Below are positions 25,078 through 34,274 of a DNA stretch of 49,986 nt, one piece after another. Source of the DNA: Pseudomonadota bacterium (GTDB taxonomy: Bacteria; Pseudomonadota; Gammaproteobacteria; Burkholderiales; Burkholderiaceae_F); contig JAKCCX010000016.1 in NCBI GenBank assembly GCA_021838715.1, forward strand, positions 1 to 49,986, given 5' to 3'. A model generated the notes under the pieces. It saw only the letters and a program-made list of their open reading frames with translations, was not told the origin of the DNA and did not search any database. The stretch's first letter is position 1, and every line of letters begins with the position of its first letter. Position numbers and translations under genes: made by a program.

Positions 25078-28000
25078 ATGAAGATTTTTTCGTGGTTGGT
25101 TGCAGCGTTCTGGTTCCTGTCGGGCGGCGCCTGCGCATATCGCGGCGTCGTGGTGGACGCGGTGACGCGCCAGCCCATCGCCGACGCCTCCGTCACCCTC
25201 GGTGACGCGGTCGTTCGGACCGCGGCAAGCGGCGGCTTCCGGATCGACGGGCGCGGGGCGGCACTGGGCGTCCGCGGCGCGGGATATGGCCGGCGCCGAC
25301 TGCCGCTGGCCGGGTTCCACGACGGCGAAACCGTTGCGCTCGTGCCGTTTCGGCCCAAGGCGCTGTATCTGTCGTTCTATGGCATCGGCGATGCGCGCAT
25401 CCGGCAGGCCGCGCTCGATGTCGCCGGCCACTCGGCCGTCAATTCCCTGGTGATCGACGTCAAGGGCGATCGCGGGATGATTTCGTACCGGACGGACGTT
25501 CCGCTGGCCGCGCGGATCGGCGCCCAGAAAATCGCCACGGTCCGCAATCTCCGGCAGCTGCTTCACGAGCTGCATCAGGCGGGTTTCTACGTCATCGGGC
25601 GCATCGTCGTGTTCAAGGACGACGTTCTCGCCGCGGCCAGACCGGATCTCGCCCTGGGTCGGGCGCGCGGCGGCATCTGGCGGGACCGGGAGGGATCGGC
25701 CTGGATCGATCCGTTCAAGACGCAGGCATGGGACTACGACATCGATGTCGCCGTCGATGCCGCACGCAACGGGTTCGACGAGATCCAGTTCGACTACGTC
25801 CGGTTTCCGGATGCCAAAGGCCTGATGTTTTCCCGGCCCGACACGCAGGCGAACCGCGTTGCCGCGATCACCGGGTTTCTGGCCGAGGCGCGCCGGCGGC
25901 TGACCCGCTACAACGTCTTTCTGGCCGCGGACGTCTTCGGCTATACGGTATGGAACACGGACGACACCGGGATCGGCCAGGATCTGCCCGCGCTCGCGCG
26001 CGAGGTGGATTACGTATCTCCCATGCTGTATCCGTCGGGGTTCCAATATGGCATTCCCGGGTATGCCGATCCGGTTCGGCATCCCTACGAAATCGTCATC
26101 CGATCGCTGCGCATGGCCCGCAAGCGCACCGGGCTGCCGCCGGTCCGCTTCCGTCCGTGGCTGCAGGCGTTTCGCGATTATGCGTTCGGCGGGCAGCCGT
26201 TCGGCGGGCCGGAGATTGCGGCCCAGATCGCGGCGGCCCGGGATTTCGGGTCGGACGGGTGGATGCTCTGGGATCCCAAAAACGTCTATTCGACCGCGGG
26301 CCTGCCGCCGCGTCCGGATGCCGCCGACGGACCGCGTTCCGGACCCCCCGCAGATCCGGCGCCAACCCTGCGCGCGGCGGCGTTGTCCGGCATCGCGCCG
26401 ATCGTGGCGCGGGAGATCCGGGCCGGCCGGGTTCCCGGCGCGGTCGTGGTGGTCGGCAATGCCGGCCGGATCGTCTATCGCCGTGCATTCGGCGATGCCG
26501 CCCTGCGGCCCCGGAAAATCCCGATGACGGTCGGGACGGTTTTCGATCTCGCGTCCCTGACCAAGGTCGTGGCCACCACCACCGCCGTCATGCAGCTCGT
26601 GGATGCCGGGAAACTCGACCTCGACGCCCCCGTGGCCCGCTACTGGCCCGCGTTCGCGGCGAACGGGAAGGCGGCGATCACCCTGCGGGAGCTGCTCACC
26701 CATTACTCCGGCCTCGCGCCCGATCTGAATCTGCGCACGAAGTGGAAGGGCTATGGCACCGCGCTTCGCATGATCGCGGCGGAAGCGCCGCGGACGCCGC
26801 CGGGCAGCCGCTATTGCTACAGCGACATCAATTTCGAGGTGCTGGGAGAGGTCGTGCGGCGGGTCGCCGGAGAACCGCTCGATGCCTATTGCGCCGAGCA
26901 CATCTTCCGGCCGCTGCGGATGCGCCATACGGAATTCCGGCCACCGGCTTCGTGGCGAAGCCGCATCGCCCCGACCGCGTACGTCGACGGCGCGCTGCGC
27001 TGGGGCGCGGTGCATGACCCGACCGCATGGCGCATGGGCGGCGTTTCGGGCCATGCCGGCCTGTTTTCGGATGCGGACGATCTCGCCCGGTTCGCCGAGG
27101 CGCTGCTCGACGGTGGCGCGCTCCACGGCGTGCGGGTGCTGGACCGCGCGTCCGTCGCCGAGATGACGGTGCCGCAGTCTCCGCCCGGCAAGCCGCGGCT
27201 TCGCGGGCTGGGATGGGATCTCGCGGCGCCGTTCGCGTCCGACGCCGCGGACCTTCCGCCCATCGGTGCGTACGACCACACCGGATTCACCGGCACGATG
27301 CTGTGGATCGACCCCGTATCCCGGACGTTCCTGATCGTCCTGACCAATCGCGTCCATCCGTTTGGCGGCGGGGACGCGCGCCCCCTGCGCAAGGCGCTGG
27401 TTCAGCTCGTGTCGGCGCAGTTTCCGGCGCTGACGGCGGCGCAAGTCGTGGCCAGGCGGCCGGCGCTGGCCCGTGCCGACGCGCCGAAAGCCGGGGCCGC
27501 CGTCGTGCGGACCGGGATCGACGTTCTGGAAGCCGAGCGCTTCGCGCCGTTGCGAGGTCTGCGCATCGGCCTGATCACCAACCAGACCGGCGTGGATGCC
27601 CGGGGCGTGTCCACCATTGCGTTGCTGTCGCGCGCACCCGGGGTGCATCTTGCCGCGATCTTCAGCCCCGAGCACGGATTGCGGGGCGTGCGCGACGGGG
27701 CGGTGCGCTCCGGCAGGGACCCCGATTCCGGGCTCCCGGTCTACAGCCTTTACGGCACGGTGCGCCGGCCCACCCGGGAAATGCTGCGGGGAATCGATGC
27801 GCTGGTTTTCGATGTTCAGGATGCCGGCGCCCGCTTCTATACCTACATCACGACCATGGCGTACGCCATGGCCGAGGCCGGGCGTCGCAACATGCCGTTC
27901 TATGTTCTGGATCGCCCCGACCCCATCGACGCGGCGGTCGTGCAGGGACCCGTCCTCGATGGCGATCTCGAATCGTTCACGGGGTATTTCCCTCTTCCCG

Positions 28001-28629
28001 TCCGGTACGGCATGACCATGGGGGAACTCGCCGGCATGTTCAACGCGCAGGATCACCTCGGGGTGCGCTTGCACGTGGTCCGGATGCAAGGGTATCGGCG
28101 CAGCGATTGGTTCGATCAGACCCGGATCCGCTGGGTCGATCCGTCGCCCAACTTGCGCAGCCTGGCCGAGGAGACGCTCTATCCCGGCGTCGCCCTGGTG
28201 GAGGGGGCCAACGTCAGCGTCGGGCGCGGTACGCCGACGCCGTTCGAGGTGTTGGGGGCCCCGTGGGTCCGGGCGGGACAACTGTCGCGGTATCTCGACC
28301 GCCGGAAGATTCCGGGCGTGCATTTTGCGCCGGCGACGTTCACGCCGGCCGCCGGTCCCTATGCCGGGCGACGCTGTCAGGGAGTGCGCATCGCGGTCGT
28401 CGATCGGGACGCCCTCGATGCGCCATCCCTGGGGGTCGAACTCGCAAGCGCGCTGACGCGCTTGTATCCCGCGCAGTTCCGGACCGATCGCACCCTCGGC
28501 ATGGTGGGGTCGCGACCGGTGCTGGCCGCGATCGAGCGCGGCGAAGACCCGCGCCGCATCGCGGCGTCCTGGCAGCAGCCGCTTGCGCGCTTCGAAGGGA
28601 TGCGTGCGCGCTACCTGCTCTATCCGTGA
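25078..28629 (+). CDS. Secreted three-enzyme fusion: DUF4015 glycosidase-like, beta-lactamase-fold hydrolase, NamZ/DUF1343 exo-muramidase-like
   Basis: A 1183-residue exported protein. Residues 1-20 are a signal peptide ending ACA. About 21-92 resembles a carboxypeptidase regulatory-like beta domain. About 95-420 matches DUF4015 putative glycoside hydrolases (LVIDVKGDRGMISY, IGRIVVFKDD, GFDEIQFDYVRFP at 232-244). About 430-790 is a serine hydrolase of the beta-lactamase/AmiE fold with Ser493-Leu-Thr-Lys496, Tyr581-Ser-Asp583 and His734-Thr-Gly736. About 809-1183 is DUF1343 (FSPEHGLRG at 862, FDVQDAGARFYTY at 911, DRPDPID at 945), the family of Bacillus NamZ, an exo-beta-N-acetylmuramidase. 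Relatives of the last two domains are separate clustered genes in the Bacillus muropeptide-salvage locus. The joint role in cell-wall fragment breakdown is inference. Confidence 0.88.
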   Translation: MKIFSWLVAAFWFLSGGACAYRGVVVDAVTRQPIADASVTLGDAVVRTAASGGFRIDGRGAALGVRGAGYGRRRLPLAGFHDGETVALVPFRPKALYLSFYGIGDARIRQAALDVAGHSAVNSLVIDVKGDRGMISYRTDVPLAARIGAQKIATVRNLRQLLHELHQAGFYVIGRIVVFKDDVLAAARPDLALGRARGGIWRDREGSAWIDPFKTQAWDYDIDVAVDAARNGFDEIQFDYVRFPDAKGLMFSRPDTQANRVAAITGFLAEARRRLTRYNVFLAADVFGYTVWNTDDTGIGQDLPALAREVDYVSPMLYPSGFQYGIPGYADPVRHPYEIVIRSLRMARKRTGLPPVRFRPWLQAFRDYAFGGQPFGGPEIAAQIAAARDFGSDGWMLWDPKNVYSTAGLPPRPDAADGPRSGPPADPAPTLRAAALSGIAPIVAREIRAGRVPGAVVVVGNAGRIVYRRAFGDAALRPRKIPMTVGTVFDLASLTKVVATTTAVMQLVDAGKLDLDAPVARYWPAFAANGKAAITLRELLTHYSGLAPDLNLRTKWKGYGTALRMIAAEAPRTPPGSRYCYSDINFEVLGEVVRRVAGEPLDAYCAEHIFRPLRMRHTEFRPPASWRSRIAPTAYVDGALRWGAVHDPTAWRMGGVSGHAGLFSDADDLARFAEALLDGGALHGVRVLDRASVAEMTVPQSPPGKPRLRGLGWDLAAPFASDAADLPPIGAYDHTGFTGTMLWIDPVSRTFLIVLTNRVHPFGGGDARPLRKALVQLVSAQFPALTAAQVVARRPALARADAPKAGAAVVRTGIDVLEAERFAPLRGLRIGLITNQTGVDARGVSTIALLSRAPGVHLAAIFSPEHGLRGVRDGAVRSGRDPDSGLPVYSLYGTVRRPTREMLRGIDALVFDVQDAGARFYTYITTMAYAMAEAGRRNMPFYVLDRPDPIDAAVVQGPVLDGDLESFTGYFPLPVRYGMTMGELAGMFNAQDHLGVRLHVVRMQGYRRSDWFDQTRIRWVDPSPNLRSLAEETLYPGVALVEGANVSVGRGTPTPFEVLGAPWVRAGQLSRYLDRRKIPGVHFAPATFTPAAGPYAGRRCQGVRIAVVDRDALDAPSLGVELASALTRLYPAQFRTDRTLGMVGSRPVLAAIERGEDPRRIAASWQQPLARFEGMRARYLLYP

Positions 28630-28631
28630 GC

Positions 28632-28670
28632 GCCCAAGGCCGCGACGGCGCCGGACGGGCGGCCTTGGGC
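28632..28670. terminator. 12-bp hairpin between convergent fusion gene and BON gene
   Basis: Perfect arms GCCCAAGGCCGC (28632-28643) and GCGGCCTTGGGC (28659-28670) flank a 15-nt loop, starting two bases after the stop of the fusion gene. There is no T tract on either side, so termination would be non-canonical. Confidence 0.45.
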
Positions 28671-28685
28671 CGCCCGCGGGGCGAA

Positions 28686-28982
28686 TCAGTTGTTCACGAC
28701 CCCCAGATCGGCGTCGACCGATTTCACGCCGATCACCCGGCAGGCGAGTTTCTTCGCGATGTGGCTTTCATAGCGCGAGTCGACGATGCCGCTGAGCGTG
28801 ACCACGCCATGATCCGTCGTCACATGGATCGGATCGGCGGCAAACGCCGGATCGTTGTCGATCTGCTGCTGGACGGTGGCCGTGATCTGCTGGTCGGTGG
28901 GCATGGTCATCGTCTTGGCCGGGACGCCCGATGCCAGCAACACCGCGGTGGCCAAAAGGGAAATTTTGAGTACGTTGCGCAT
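28686..28982 (-). CDS. BON domain periplasmic protein
   Basis: A 98-residue exported protein. The N-terminus MRNVLKISLLATAVLLASGV is a signal peptide; the rest is one BON domain with the patterns DQQITATVQQQIDNDPAFA, VTTDHGVVTLSGIVDS and KSVDADLGVV. BON domains (as in OsmY) are thought to bind membranes or protect the envelope during stress. ATG 28982 has an excellent ribosome site (GGAGG, six bases upstream). The gene converges on the large fusion gene. The 247 bp between it and the ABC exporter contain an inverted repeat (GCGGCGAGC/GCTCGCCGC) and nothing I recognise as coding. Confidence 0.85.
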   Translation of the reverse strand: MRNVLKISLLATAVLLASGVPAKTMTMPTDQQITATVQQQIDNDPAFAADPIHVTTDHGVVTLSGIVDSRYESHIAKKLACRVIGVKSVDADLGVVNN

Positions 28983-29229
28983 TTGGGGCCTCCCTTCCGC
29001 ATCGCGGCGAGCACACACGACCCCACACCCGACGGGCTCGCCGCGCTTCGCGCCGTCAGGCGCCGGCCCCGCTGCTCCACGCAGGGAGCCAGTGTCCCCG
29101 CTTCCCGGCGTCATGCTCGTCGCATGCGCCGCGATGGGGGCGGTAATTATTCAGACTGCCGGTGCCCGGGGGAGTTCCGCGGCGGCGCGGGAGGGCCCGC
29201 ATTGGATTGTCCGGCGTCGTCCGCAGCGG

Positions 29230-30339
29230 TCAGACCACCCGTTTGCGGAACAGCCACCCCGCCATCGACAGGGTGACGACGCCGATCGCGGCCATCGGCC
29301 AGAACTGCGGAGCGAGATCGGTGAATCCCGCTCCTTCGAGAAAGACGCTGCGCACGATGATCAGGAAATAGCGCATGGGGTTTACCCAAGTGAGGTGCTG
29401 GATCCACATCGGCATGTTGGCGATGGGCGTCGCGAATCCCGAAAGGATCACCGAGGGGACGATGAAGAGGAACGCGCCGAGCAGGGCCTGCTGCTGGGTC
29501 GCCGCGAGCGCGGAAATCGCCAGCCCGATGCCGGTGACGGCGAGCACGAACAGCAGCATCCCGAAATAGAGCGGCAGCAGGCTGCCGCGCAGCGGCACAT
29601 GGAACCAGAACACCGCCGCGGTGATGATGATGGTCGCCTCGATCGCGCCGATGAGCATGCCGGGCAGGCCTTTTCCGAGCAGGATGTCGATCTGCCGCAG
29701 CGGCGTGACGAGGAGCTGGTCGAAGGTCCCCATCTCGCGCTCGCGCGCCACCGACAGCCCGACCACGAGCAGGGTCACCACCATGGTGAGCAGCGCGACG
29801 ATGCCCGGCACGATGAACCAGCGCGAGGTGAGCGTCGGGTTGTAGCGCGTGCGGAGGTCGAGCGCCGCGGGCATCGGCGGCCCCCCATGGTCGGCGGACC
29901 ATGCGAGCGCGAAGTCGTTGAGGATCGTGTTGGCGTAGCTCTCGATCAGGAGCGCCGTATTGGAATTGCGGCCGTCGACGATCATCTGCATGCGTGCGGG
30001 CCGGTGGACCAGCAGGTCGCGCGTGAAGTTCGAATCGATCACCAGGACCATCTGCACGCGGCGTTCGTCGATGAGGCGGTTGATCGGTTCGTCGCTGCGG
30101 ATGGCTGCCTCGACCGAGAACGTCGGCGACCCGGCGAACCGGGCGATCAGGTCGCGCGACGGCTGGCTGTGGTCCTGATTGAACACGGCGATCGGCACAT
30201 GATTGATGTCGAAGCTCGCGGCGTAGCCGAACACCAGGAGCTGCACCAGGGGCGGGCCGATCAGCACCGTGCGGCTGCGGGCGTCGCGCAGCACCGCGAG
30301 CAGTTCCTTCCGGATCAGGGCGAGAACCTGGCACCACAT
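29230..30339 (-). CDS. ABC-2 type transporter permease (YhhJ-like), last gene of exporter operon
   Basis: A 369-residue inner-membrane permease: one N-terminal membrane segment, a large extracytoplasmic domain (residues about 45-175) and five C-terminal segments. ABC-2 blocks REREMGTFDQLLVTPLRQID and IPYF-type helices, with VNPMRYFLIIVRSVFLEGAG near the end, identify the family. It pairs with the permease at 30345, five bases upstream, to form the channel of a tripartite exporter like E. coli YhiI-RbbA-YhhJ. Substrate unknown. Confidence 0.9.
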   Translation of the reverse strand: MWCQVLALIRKELLAVLRDARSRTVLIGPPLVQLLVFGYAASFDINHVPIAVFNQDHSQPSRDLIARFAGSPTFSVEAAIRSDEPINRLIDERRVQMVLVIDSNFTRDLLVHRPARMQMIVDGRNSNTALLIESYANTILNDFALAWSADHGGPPMPAALDLRTRYNPTLTSRWFIVPGIVALLTMVVTLLVVGLSVAREREMGTFDQLLVTPLRQIDILLGKGLPGMLIGAIEATIIITAAVFWFHVPLRGSLLPLYFGMLLFVLAVTGIGLAISALAATQQQALLGAFLFIVPSVILSGFATPIANMPMWIQHLTWVNPMRYFLIIVRSVFLEGAGFTDLAPQFWPMAAIGVVTLSMAGWLFRKRVV

Positions 30340-30344
30340 GGCGG

Positions 30345-31466
30345 TCAATCCAGGCGCTTGCGGGCGCTCGCGCGCACCAGGGTCAGGAAGATCGCCGCCA
30401 TGCCCGCCAGCGCGATCGCATTGGGGACGATCACCGAGCGGACGTCGCCGGCCAGGAAGATCGATTGCAGGATCGCGACGAAATAGCGCGCGGCGACGAT
30501 GTGCGTCAGGATCCGGATCGGCTGCGGCATGCTGTCGATGTCGAAGACGAATCCCGAAAGGATGAACGCCGGCAGGAACGCCGTGATGATCGCGATCTGC
30601 CCCGCGACGAACTGATTGCGGGCGAAGCTGGAGATCAGCAGGCCCATGCCGAGGGCGGCGAGCATGAACAGCGCCGACGTCGCGGTGAGCACGAGCATCG
30701 ACCCGTGCAGCGGCACCCGGAACAGGAAGACCGCCATCGCGACCGATGCGGCCATGCCGCCCATGCCCAGCACGAAATACGGAATCAGCTTGGCCAGCAC
30801 GATCTCCCGCATGCGCACGCGGGTGACCATCAGCGCCTCCATCGTGCCGCGCTCCCACTCGCGCGCGATGACCAGCGCGGTCAGCAGCGCGCCGGTGAGC
30901 GTCATGATCATCGCGATCAGGCCGGGCACCAGATAGTCCCGGCTGCGCACCGCCGGGTTGAATCGCACCTCGGGCTGCACGGCGAGCGGCAGTTCCAGGG
31001 GCTTTCCGGCGTCCTGCGCGCGGGCCGCGAGCCAGGTCGACCAGACCTGCTGCACGTACCCCTCGACGATCCGCGCGGTGTTGGCGTCGACGCCGTTGAC
31101 GATGACGCCGATCGGCGCGGCACCGTACGACTCGGCGCGCCGCGTGAAGTCGGACCGCAGCCAGACGATGCCGTTGATCTCGTGCCGCGCCATCGCGCGT
31201 TCGGCCACGTGGATGCCGGCGTATTTCCGCGGCAGGAAATAGGGCGAGTGCGCGAACGCCCCGGTGAAGCTGGCGGTGGTCGCATCGGGGGCGTCGGCCA
31301 CCAGTCCCACCGGGACGTTGCGGGCGTCGAGGGACACGCCGTAGCCGAAGATCAGCAGCAGCACGGCCGGCAGGACGAATGCGATCGCCAGCGAGGAGGG
31401 ATCGCGCCAGATCTGGATGAATTCCTTGCGCACCAGGGCGAGCAGGCGGGCGACCGAAGGATTCAT
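30345..31466 (-). CDS. ABC-2 type transporter permease, first of pair
   Basis: A 373-residue permease of the same architecture: membrane segment near residues 20-45 (SLAIAFVLPAVLLLIFGYG), a periplasmic domain to about 180, then five further segments. REWERGTMEALMVTRVRMREI and HIVAARYFVAILQSIFLAGD are the ABC-2 signatures. Its ATG overlaps the stop of the ATPase gene by 4 nt (31463-31466). The presence of two different permeases suggests a heterodimeric channel. Confidence 0.9.
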   Translation of the reverse strand: MNPSVARLLALVRKEFIQIWRDPSSLAIAFVLPAVLLLIFGYGVSLDARNVPVGLVADAPDATTASFTGAFAHSPYFLPRKYAGIHVAERAMARHEINGIVWLRSDFTRRAESYGAAPIGVIVNGVDANTARIVEGYVQQVWSTWLAARAQDAGKPLELPLAVQPEVRFNPAVRSRDYLVPGLIAMIMTLTGALLTALVIAREWERGTMEALMVTRVRMREIVLAKLIPYFVLGMGGMAASVAMAVFLFRVPLHGSMLVLTATSALFMLAALGMGLLISSFARNQFVAGQIAIITAFLPAFILSGFVFDIDSMPQPIRILTHIVAARYFVAILQSIFLAGDVRSVIVPNAIALAGMAAIFLTLVRASARKRLD

Positions 31467-33247
31467 GCCGCCGCCGGCGCGTCGGCCGCCTCGATGACGG
31501 AGATGAAGGCGTCCTCCATGGTCGGATCCGGCCGGTCGGCGCGTCGCGCGGCCGCCTTGATCGCGTCCGGCGTGCCTTCCGTGAGCACACGGCCGGTGGC
31601 CATGATCACCAGCCGGTCGCAATATTCCGCTTCTTCCATGAAATGGGTGGTCACCAGCACGGTCACGCCCGATTCGGCGAGCGCGTTGATGCGCCGCCAG
31701 AACTCCCGCCGCGCCAGCGGATCGACGCCCGACGTCGGCTCGTCGAGGAACAGGATGTCGGGCTCGTGCATCAGCGCGCAGGCCAGTGCCAGCCGCTGCT
31801 TGTACCCCAGGGGCAGGTCGCGGGCGGTGGCGTCGGTCATGGGCCGCAGTTCGAATTCGTCGAGCGCCCAGTCGATCCGGGTCCGCTGCCGCGCGCCGAC
31901 GAGGCGATAGGCGCTGCTGAAGAACCGCAGGTTCTGCCCTACCGACAGATCGGCATAGAGCGAGAATTTCTGCGCCATGTAGCCGATCCGCGCGCGCGCC
32001 GTGGCGGCCGAGTGGGCCAGATCGAACCCTGCGACGCGCAGCGTTCCCTCCGAAGGCGGAAGCAGGCCGCACAACATGCGGAAGGTGGTGGTCTTGCCGG
32101 CGCCGTTGGCGCCCAGCAGTCCGAAGATTTCGCCTCGGGCGACCTGGAACGACACGTCGTCGACGGCGACGAAGGCGCCGAACCGCCGCGTGAGGTGTTC
32201 GACGTGGATCACCGCCGGCCCGCCGGCTTCGGCGGCGGCGCCTGCGCCGCCGGCCGCGCCCGGCGACGGCTCGGGCGCCGCGGTGCGCCCCGCCGCCGAC
32301 GCATGCTCCTGCGCGCGCAGCCGCGCGACGAAACTGTCTTCGAAGCGGGGCGCGGTGGGCACGAGCGACAGGTCGCCGATGCCGGCGAGTTGCGCGGCGT
32401 CGGGCGGCTCCGTCCCGGCAGTCACCACCCGCACCCGGCTGCCCTGGATCACGGCGTCGAGGATGCCGGGCGCCTGCGCCAGCCGCGCCTGCAGCGGGCG
32501 GCGCGCCAGCGCGGCCGAGGCGAAGTAGCTGCGTCCGGCCATTTCCGCCGTGAACGACGACGGCGGGCCGCTGCCCAGCAGGCGGCCTTCGTGCATCAGC
32601 AGCACGCGCTGGCATCGTTCGGCTTCGTCGAGGTACGCGGTGCTGAAGAGGACCGTCGTGTGCGATTCGGCGGTCAGGCGATCGATGATCTGCCAGAGCT
32701 CGCGCCGCGACACCGGGTCGACGCCGACCGTCGGTTCGTCGAGCAGCAGCAGTTCGGGCGGCTGGACGAGCGTGCAGGCCAGCCCGAGCTTCTGCTTCAT
32801 GCCGCCCGAAAGATGGCCGGCGGTCCGTGCGGTGAACGGACCGAGCCCCGTCATCGGCAGCAGCGCCGCGTAGCGCTCCTTGCGCGCCGCCTTGGGTACG
32901 CCCTGGAGATCGGCGTAGAGGTCGAGGTTTTCCTGGACCGTGAGGTCCTCGTAGAGGCCGAAGCGCTGGGGCATGTATCCCAGGCGGGACTGCACGGCGA
33001 GTGCATCCTTCCCGACGTCGATGCCGAGCACCGTGACCCGGCCGGCATCGACGCGCAGCAGCCCGGCGACGAGCCGCATCAAGGTGGTCTTGCCGGCACC
33101 GTCCGGTCCGATCAGCCCCGTGACCGCGCCGCGCGGGATGTCGGCGGTGACGCCGTCCACCGCGTGGATCACGCGCTTGCCGGAGCGGAAGCTGCGACGG
33201 ACGTCCGCAAGCCGCAGTGCCCAGTCGGTGTCAGGGGCGGCTTGCAT
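31463..33247 (-). CDS. ABC transporter ATPase with two fused nucleotide-binding domains
   Basis: A 594-residue cytoplasmic protein containing two complete ATP-binding cassettes. NBD1 has Walker A GPDGAGKT (47-54), signature LSGGMKQ and Walker B LLLLDEPTVGVDP. NBD2 has Walker A GANGAGKT (Lys385), Walker B ILFLDEPTSGVDP and an altered signature LPLGYKQ in place of LSGGxQ. An Ala/Gly/Pro-rich linker (about residues 315-340) joins them. This is the RbbA-like arrangement without the fused permease. The first 17 nt overlap the adaptor gene upstream. Confidence 0.92.
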   Translation of the reverse strand: MQAAPDTDWALRLADVRRSFRSGKRVIHAVDGVTADIPRGAVTGLIGPDGAGKTTLMRLVAGLLRVDAGRVTVLGIDVGKDALAVQSRLGYMPQRFGLYEDLTVQENLDLYADLQGVPKAARKERYAALLPMTGLGPFTARTAGHLSGGMKQKLGLACTLVQPPELLLLDEPTVGVDPVSRRELWQIIDRLTAESHTTVLFSTAYLDEAERCQRVLLMHEGRLLGSGPPSSFTAEMAGRSYFASAALARRPLQARLAQAPGILDAVIQGSRVRVVTAGTEPPDAAQLAGIGDLSLVPTAPRFEDSFVARLRAQEHASAAGRTAAPEPSPGAAGGAGAAAEAGGPAVIHVEHLTRRFGAFVAVDDVSFQVARGEIFGLLGANGAGKTTTFRMLCGLLPPSEGTLRVAGFDLAHSAATARARIGYMAQKFSLYADLSVGQNLRFFSSAYRLVGARQRTRIDWALDEFELRPMTDATARDLPLGYKQRLALACALMHEPDILFLDEPTSGVDPLARREFWRRINALAESGVTVLVTTHFMEEAEYCDRLVIMATGRVLTEGTPDAIKAAARRADRPDPTMEDAFISVIEAADAPAAA

Positions 33248-34274
33248 CGGCAGGCCCGCATCCGGGCGCGGTGGGTGCCTGGTTCAAGTCGACGTGGACG
33301 GTCGCCGGCATGCCCAGGCGCAGTTCGTCGCGCGTGTTGCAGACGTAGACGCGGAGCTGGTAGACGAGCGCCGTGCGCAGTTCCGGCGTCTCCACCGTCT
33401 TGGGCGTGAATTCGGACGTCGGGGAGAGATAGCCGATCCAGCCGCGGTAGACGTGGCCGGGATAGCTGTCGGTCGTGACGGATGCGGCCATGCCGAGGCG
33501 AACCTTGCCGAGCTGGTCTTCGGGCACGTAGGCCCGGACCCACAGCGGCTGGGTCAGTGCGATGGTGTACACCGGCGTGGCCGGCGACGCCATGTCGCCC
33601 GGCTCGAGGATGCGGTCCTCGACCACCCCGTCGGCGGCCGCGTAGAGCCGCGTGTCGGCATATTCGCGCGCGGCCAGTGCCACGTTCGCCACCGCGGCCT
33701 GATAGGCGGTGCGCGCGGCATCGATGTCCTCGATGCGAGGTCCTTTCACCGCCAGGATGTACGTCTGCCGCGCCGCCTCGAAGTCGTTGCGCGACGAATC
33801 GAGTTGCGCCCGCGCATTGTCGCGGTCCTCGACCGATGCGATCCCATGCGGGAGCAGGCGCAACGTCCGGGCGTAGACGACCTTGTTCTTTTCATAGATC
33901 GCGCGCAGCGCCGTCATCGTCGCCCTGGCCTGGACGATCTCCTCCGGGCGCGAACCGTCGAGGAGCTTCTTGAGCGTCGCCTTCAGACTGCGCGCCTGCG
34001 CTTGCGCCTGCGCTAGGCGCGCCGCGTACCGCGTGTCGTCGAGCGTGGCGAGCAGCTCGCCCTTTTTCACCACCGAGCCTTCGACGACCTGCATCGCCGT
34101 GACCGCGCCGCTGTCGTTGAATGCCGGCCGGACCTCGCGGATGTCGACGTCGCCGTAGAACACCATCGTGCTGCCTTCCGGTGCGGCATGGAAGTGCCGG
34201 TAGAGCAGCCAGCCTCCCGTTCCCACCGCCGCCGCGACCACCACGGCCGCGGCCAAACGACGTCGTGCGATCAT
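33231..34274 (-). CDS. HlyD-family periplasmic adaptor (YhiI-like)
   Basis: A 347-residue membrane-fusion protein. An N-terminal membrane anchor (LAAAVVVAAAVGTGGWLLY) is followed by a lipoyl-like half-motif (GAVTAMQVVEGSVVKKGELLATLDD), an alpha-helical hairpin (about residues 80-200) and a beta-barrel domain (LWVRAYVPEDQLGKVRLGM). It should bridge the inner-membrane ABC permeases and the outer-membrane factor encoded next to it. It overlaps both neighbours (4 nt upstream, 17 nt downstream), indicating one coupled operon. Confidence 0.93.
   Translation of the reverse strand: MIARRRLAAAVVVAAAVGTGGWLLYRHFHAAPEGSTMVFYGDVDIREVRPAFNDSGAVTAMQVVEGSVVKKGELLATLDDTRYAARLAQAQAQARSLKATLKKLLDGSRPEEIVQARATMTALRAIYEKNKVVYARTLRLLPHGIASVEDRDNARAQLDSSRNDFEAARQTYILAVKGPRIEDIDAARTAYQAAVANVALAAREYADTRLYAAADGVVEDRILEPGDMASPATPVYTIALTQPLWVRAYVPEDQLGKVRLGMAASVTTDSYPGHVYRGWIGYLSPTSEFTPKTVETPELRTALVYQLRVYVCNTRDELRLGMPATVHVDLNQAPTAPGCGPADASRP

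Noticed and set aside
25009-28323. 1104-codon minus-strand frame opposite the large fusion gene
   Set aside because: Mirror frame of a real gene; composition is Arg/His/Gly-rich with no recognised motif, whereas the plus strand shows intact catalytic motifs.
28983-29229. Possible gene in the 247-bp gap between the BON gene and the ABC permease
   Set aside because: Frames here are short and composed of Pro/Arg/Ala; no ribosome site or conserved motif.
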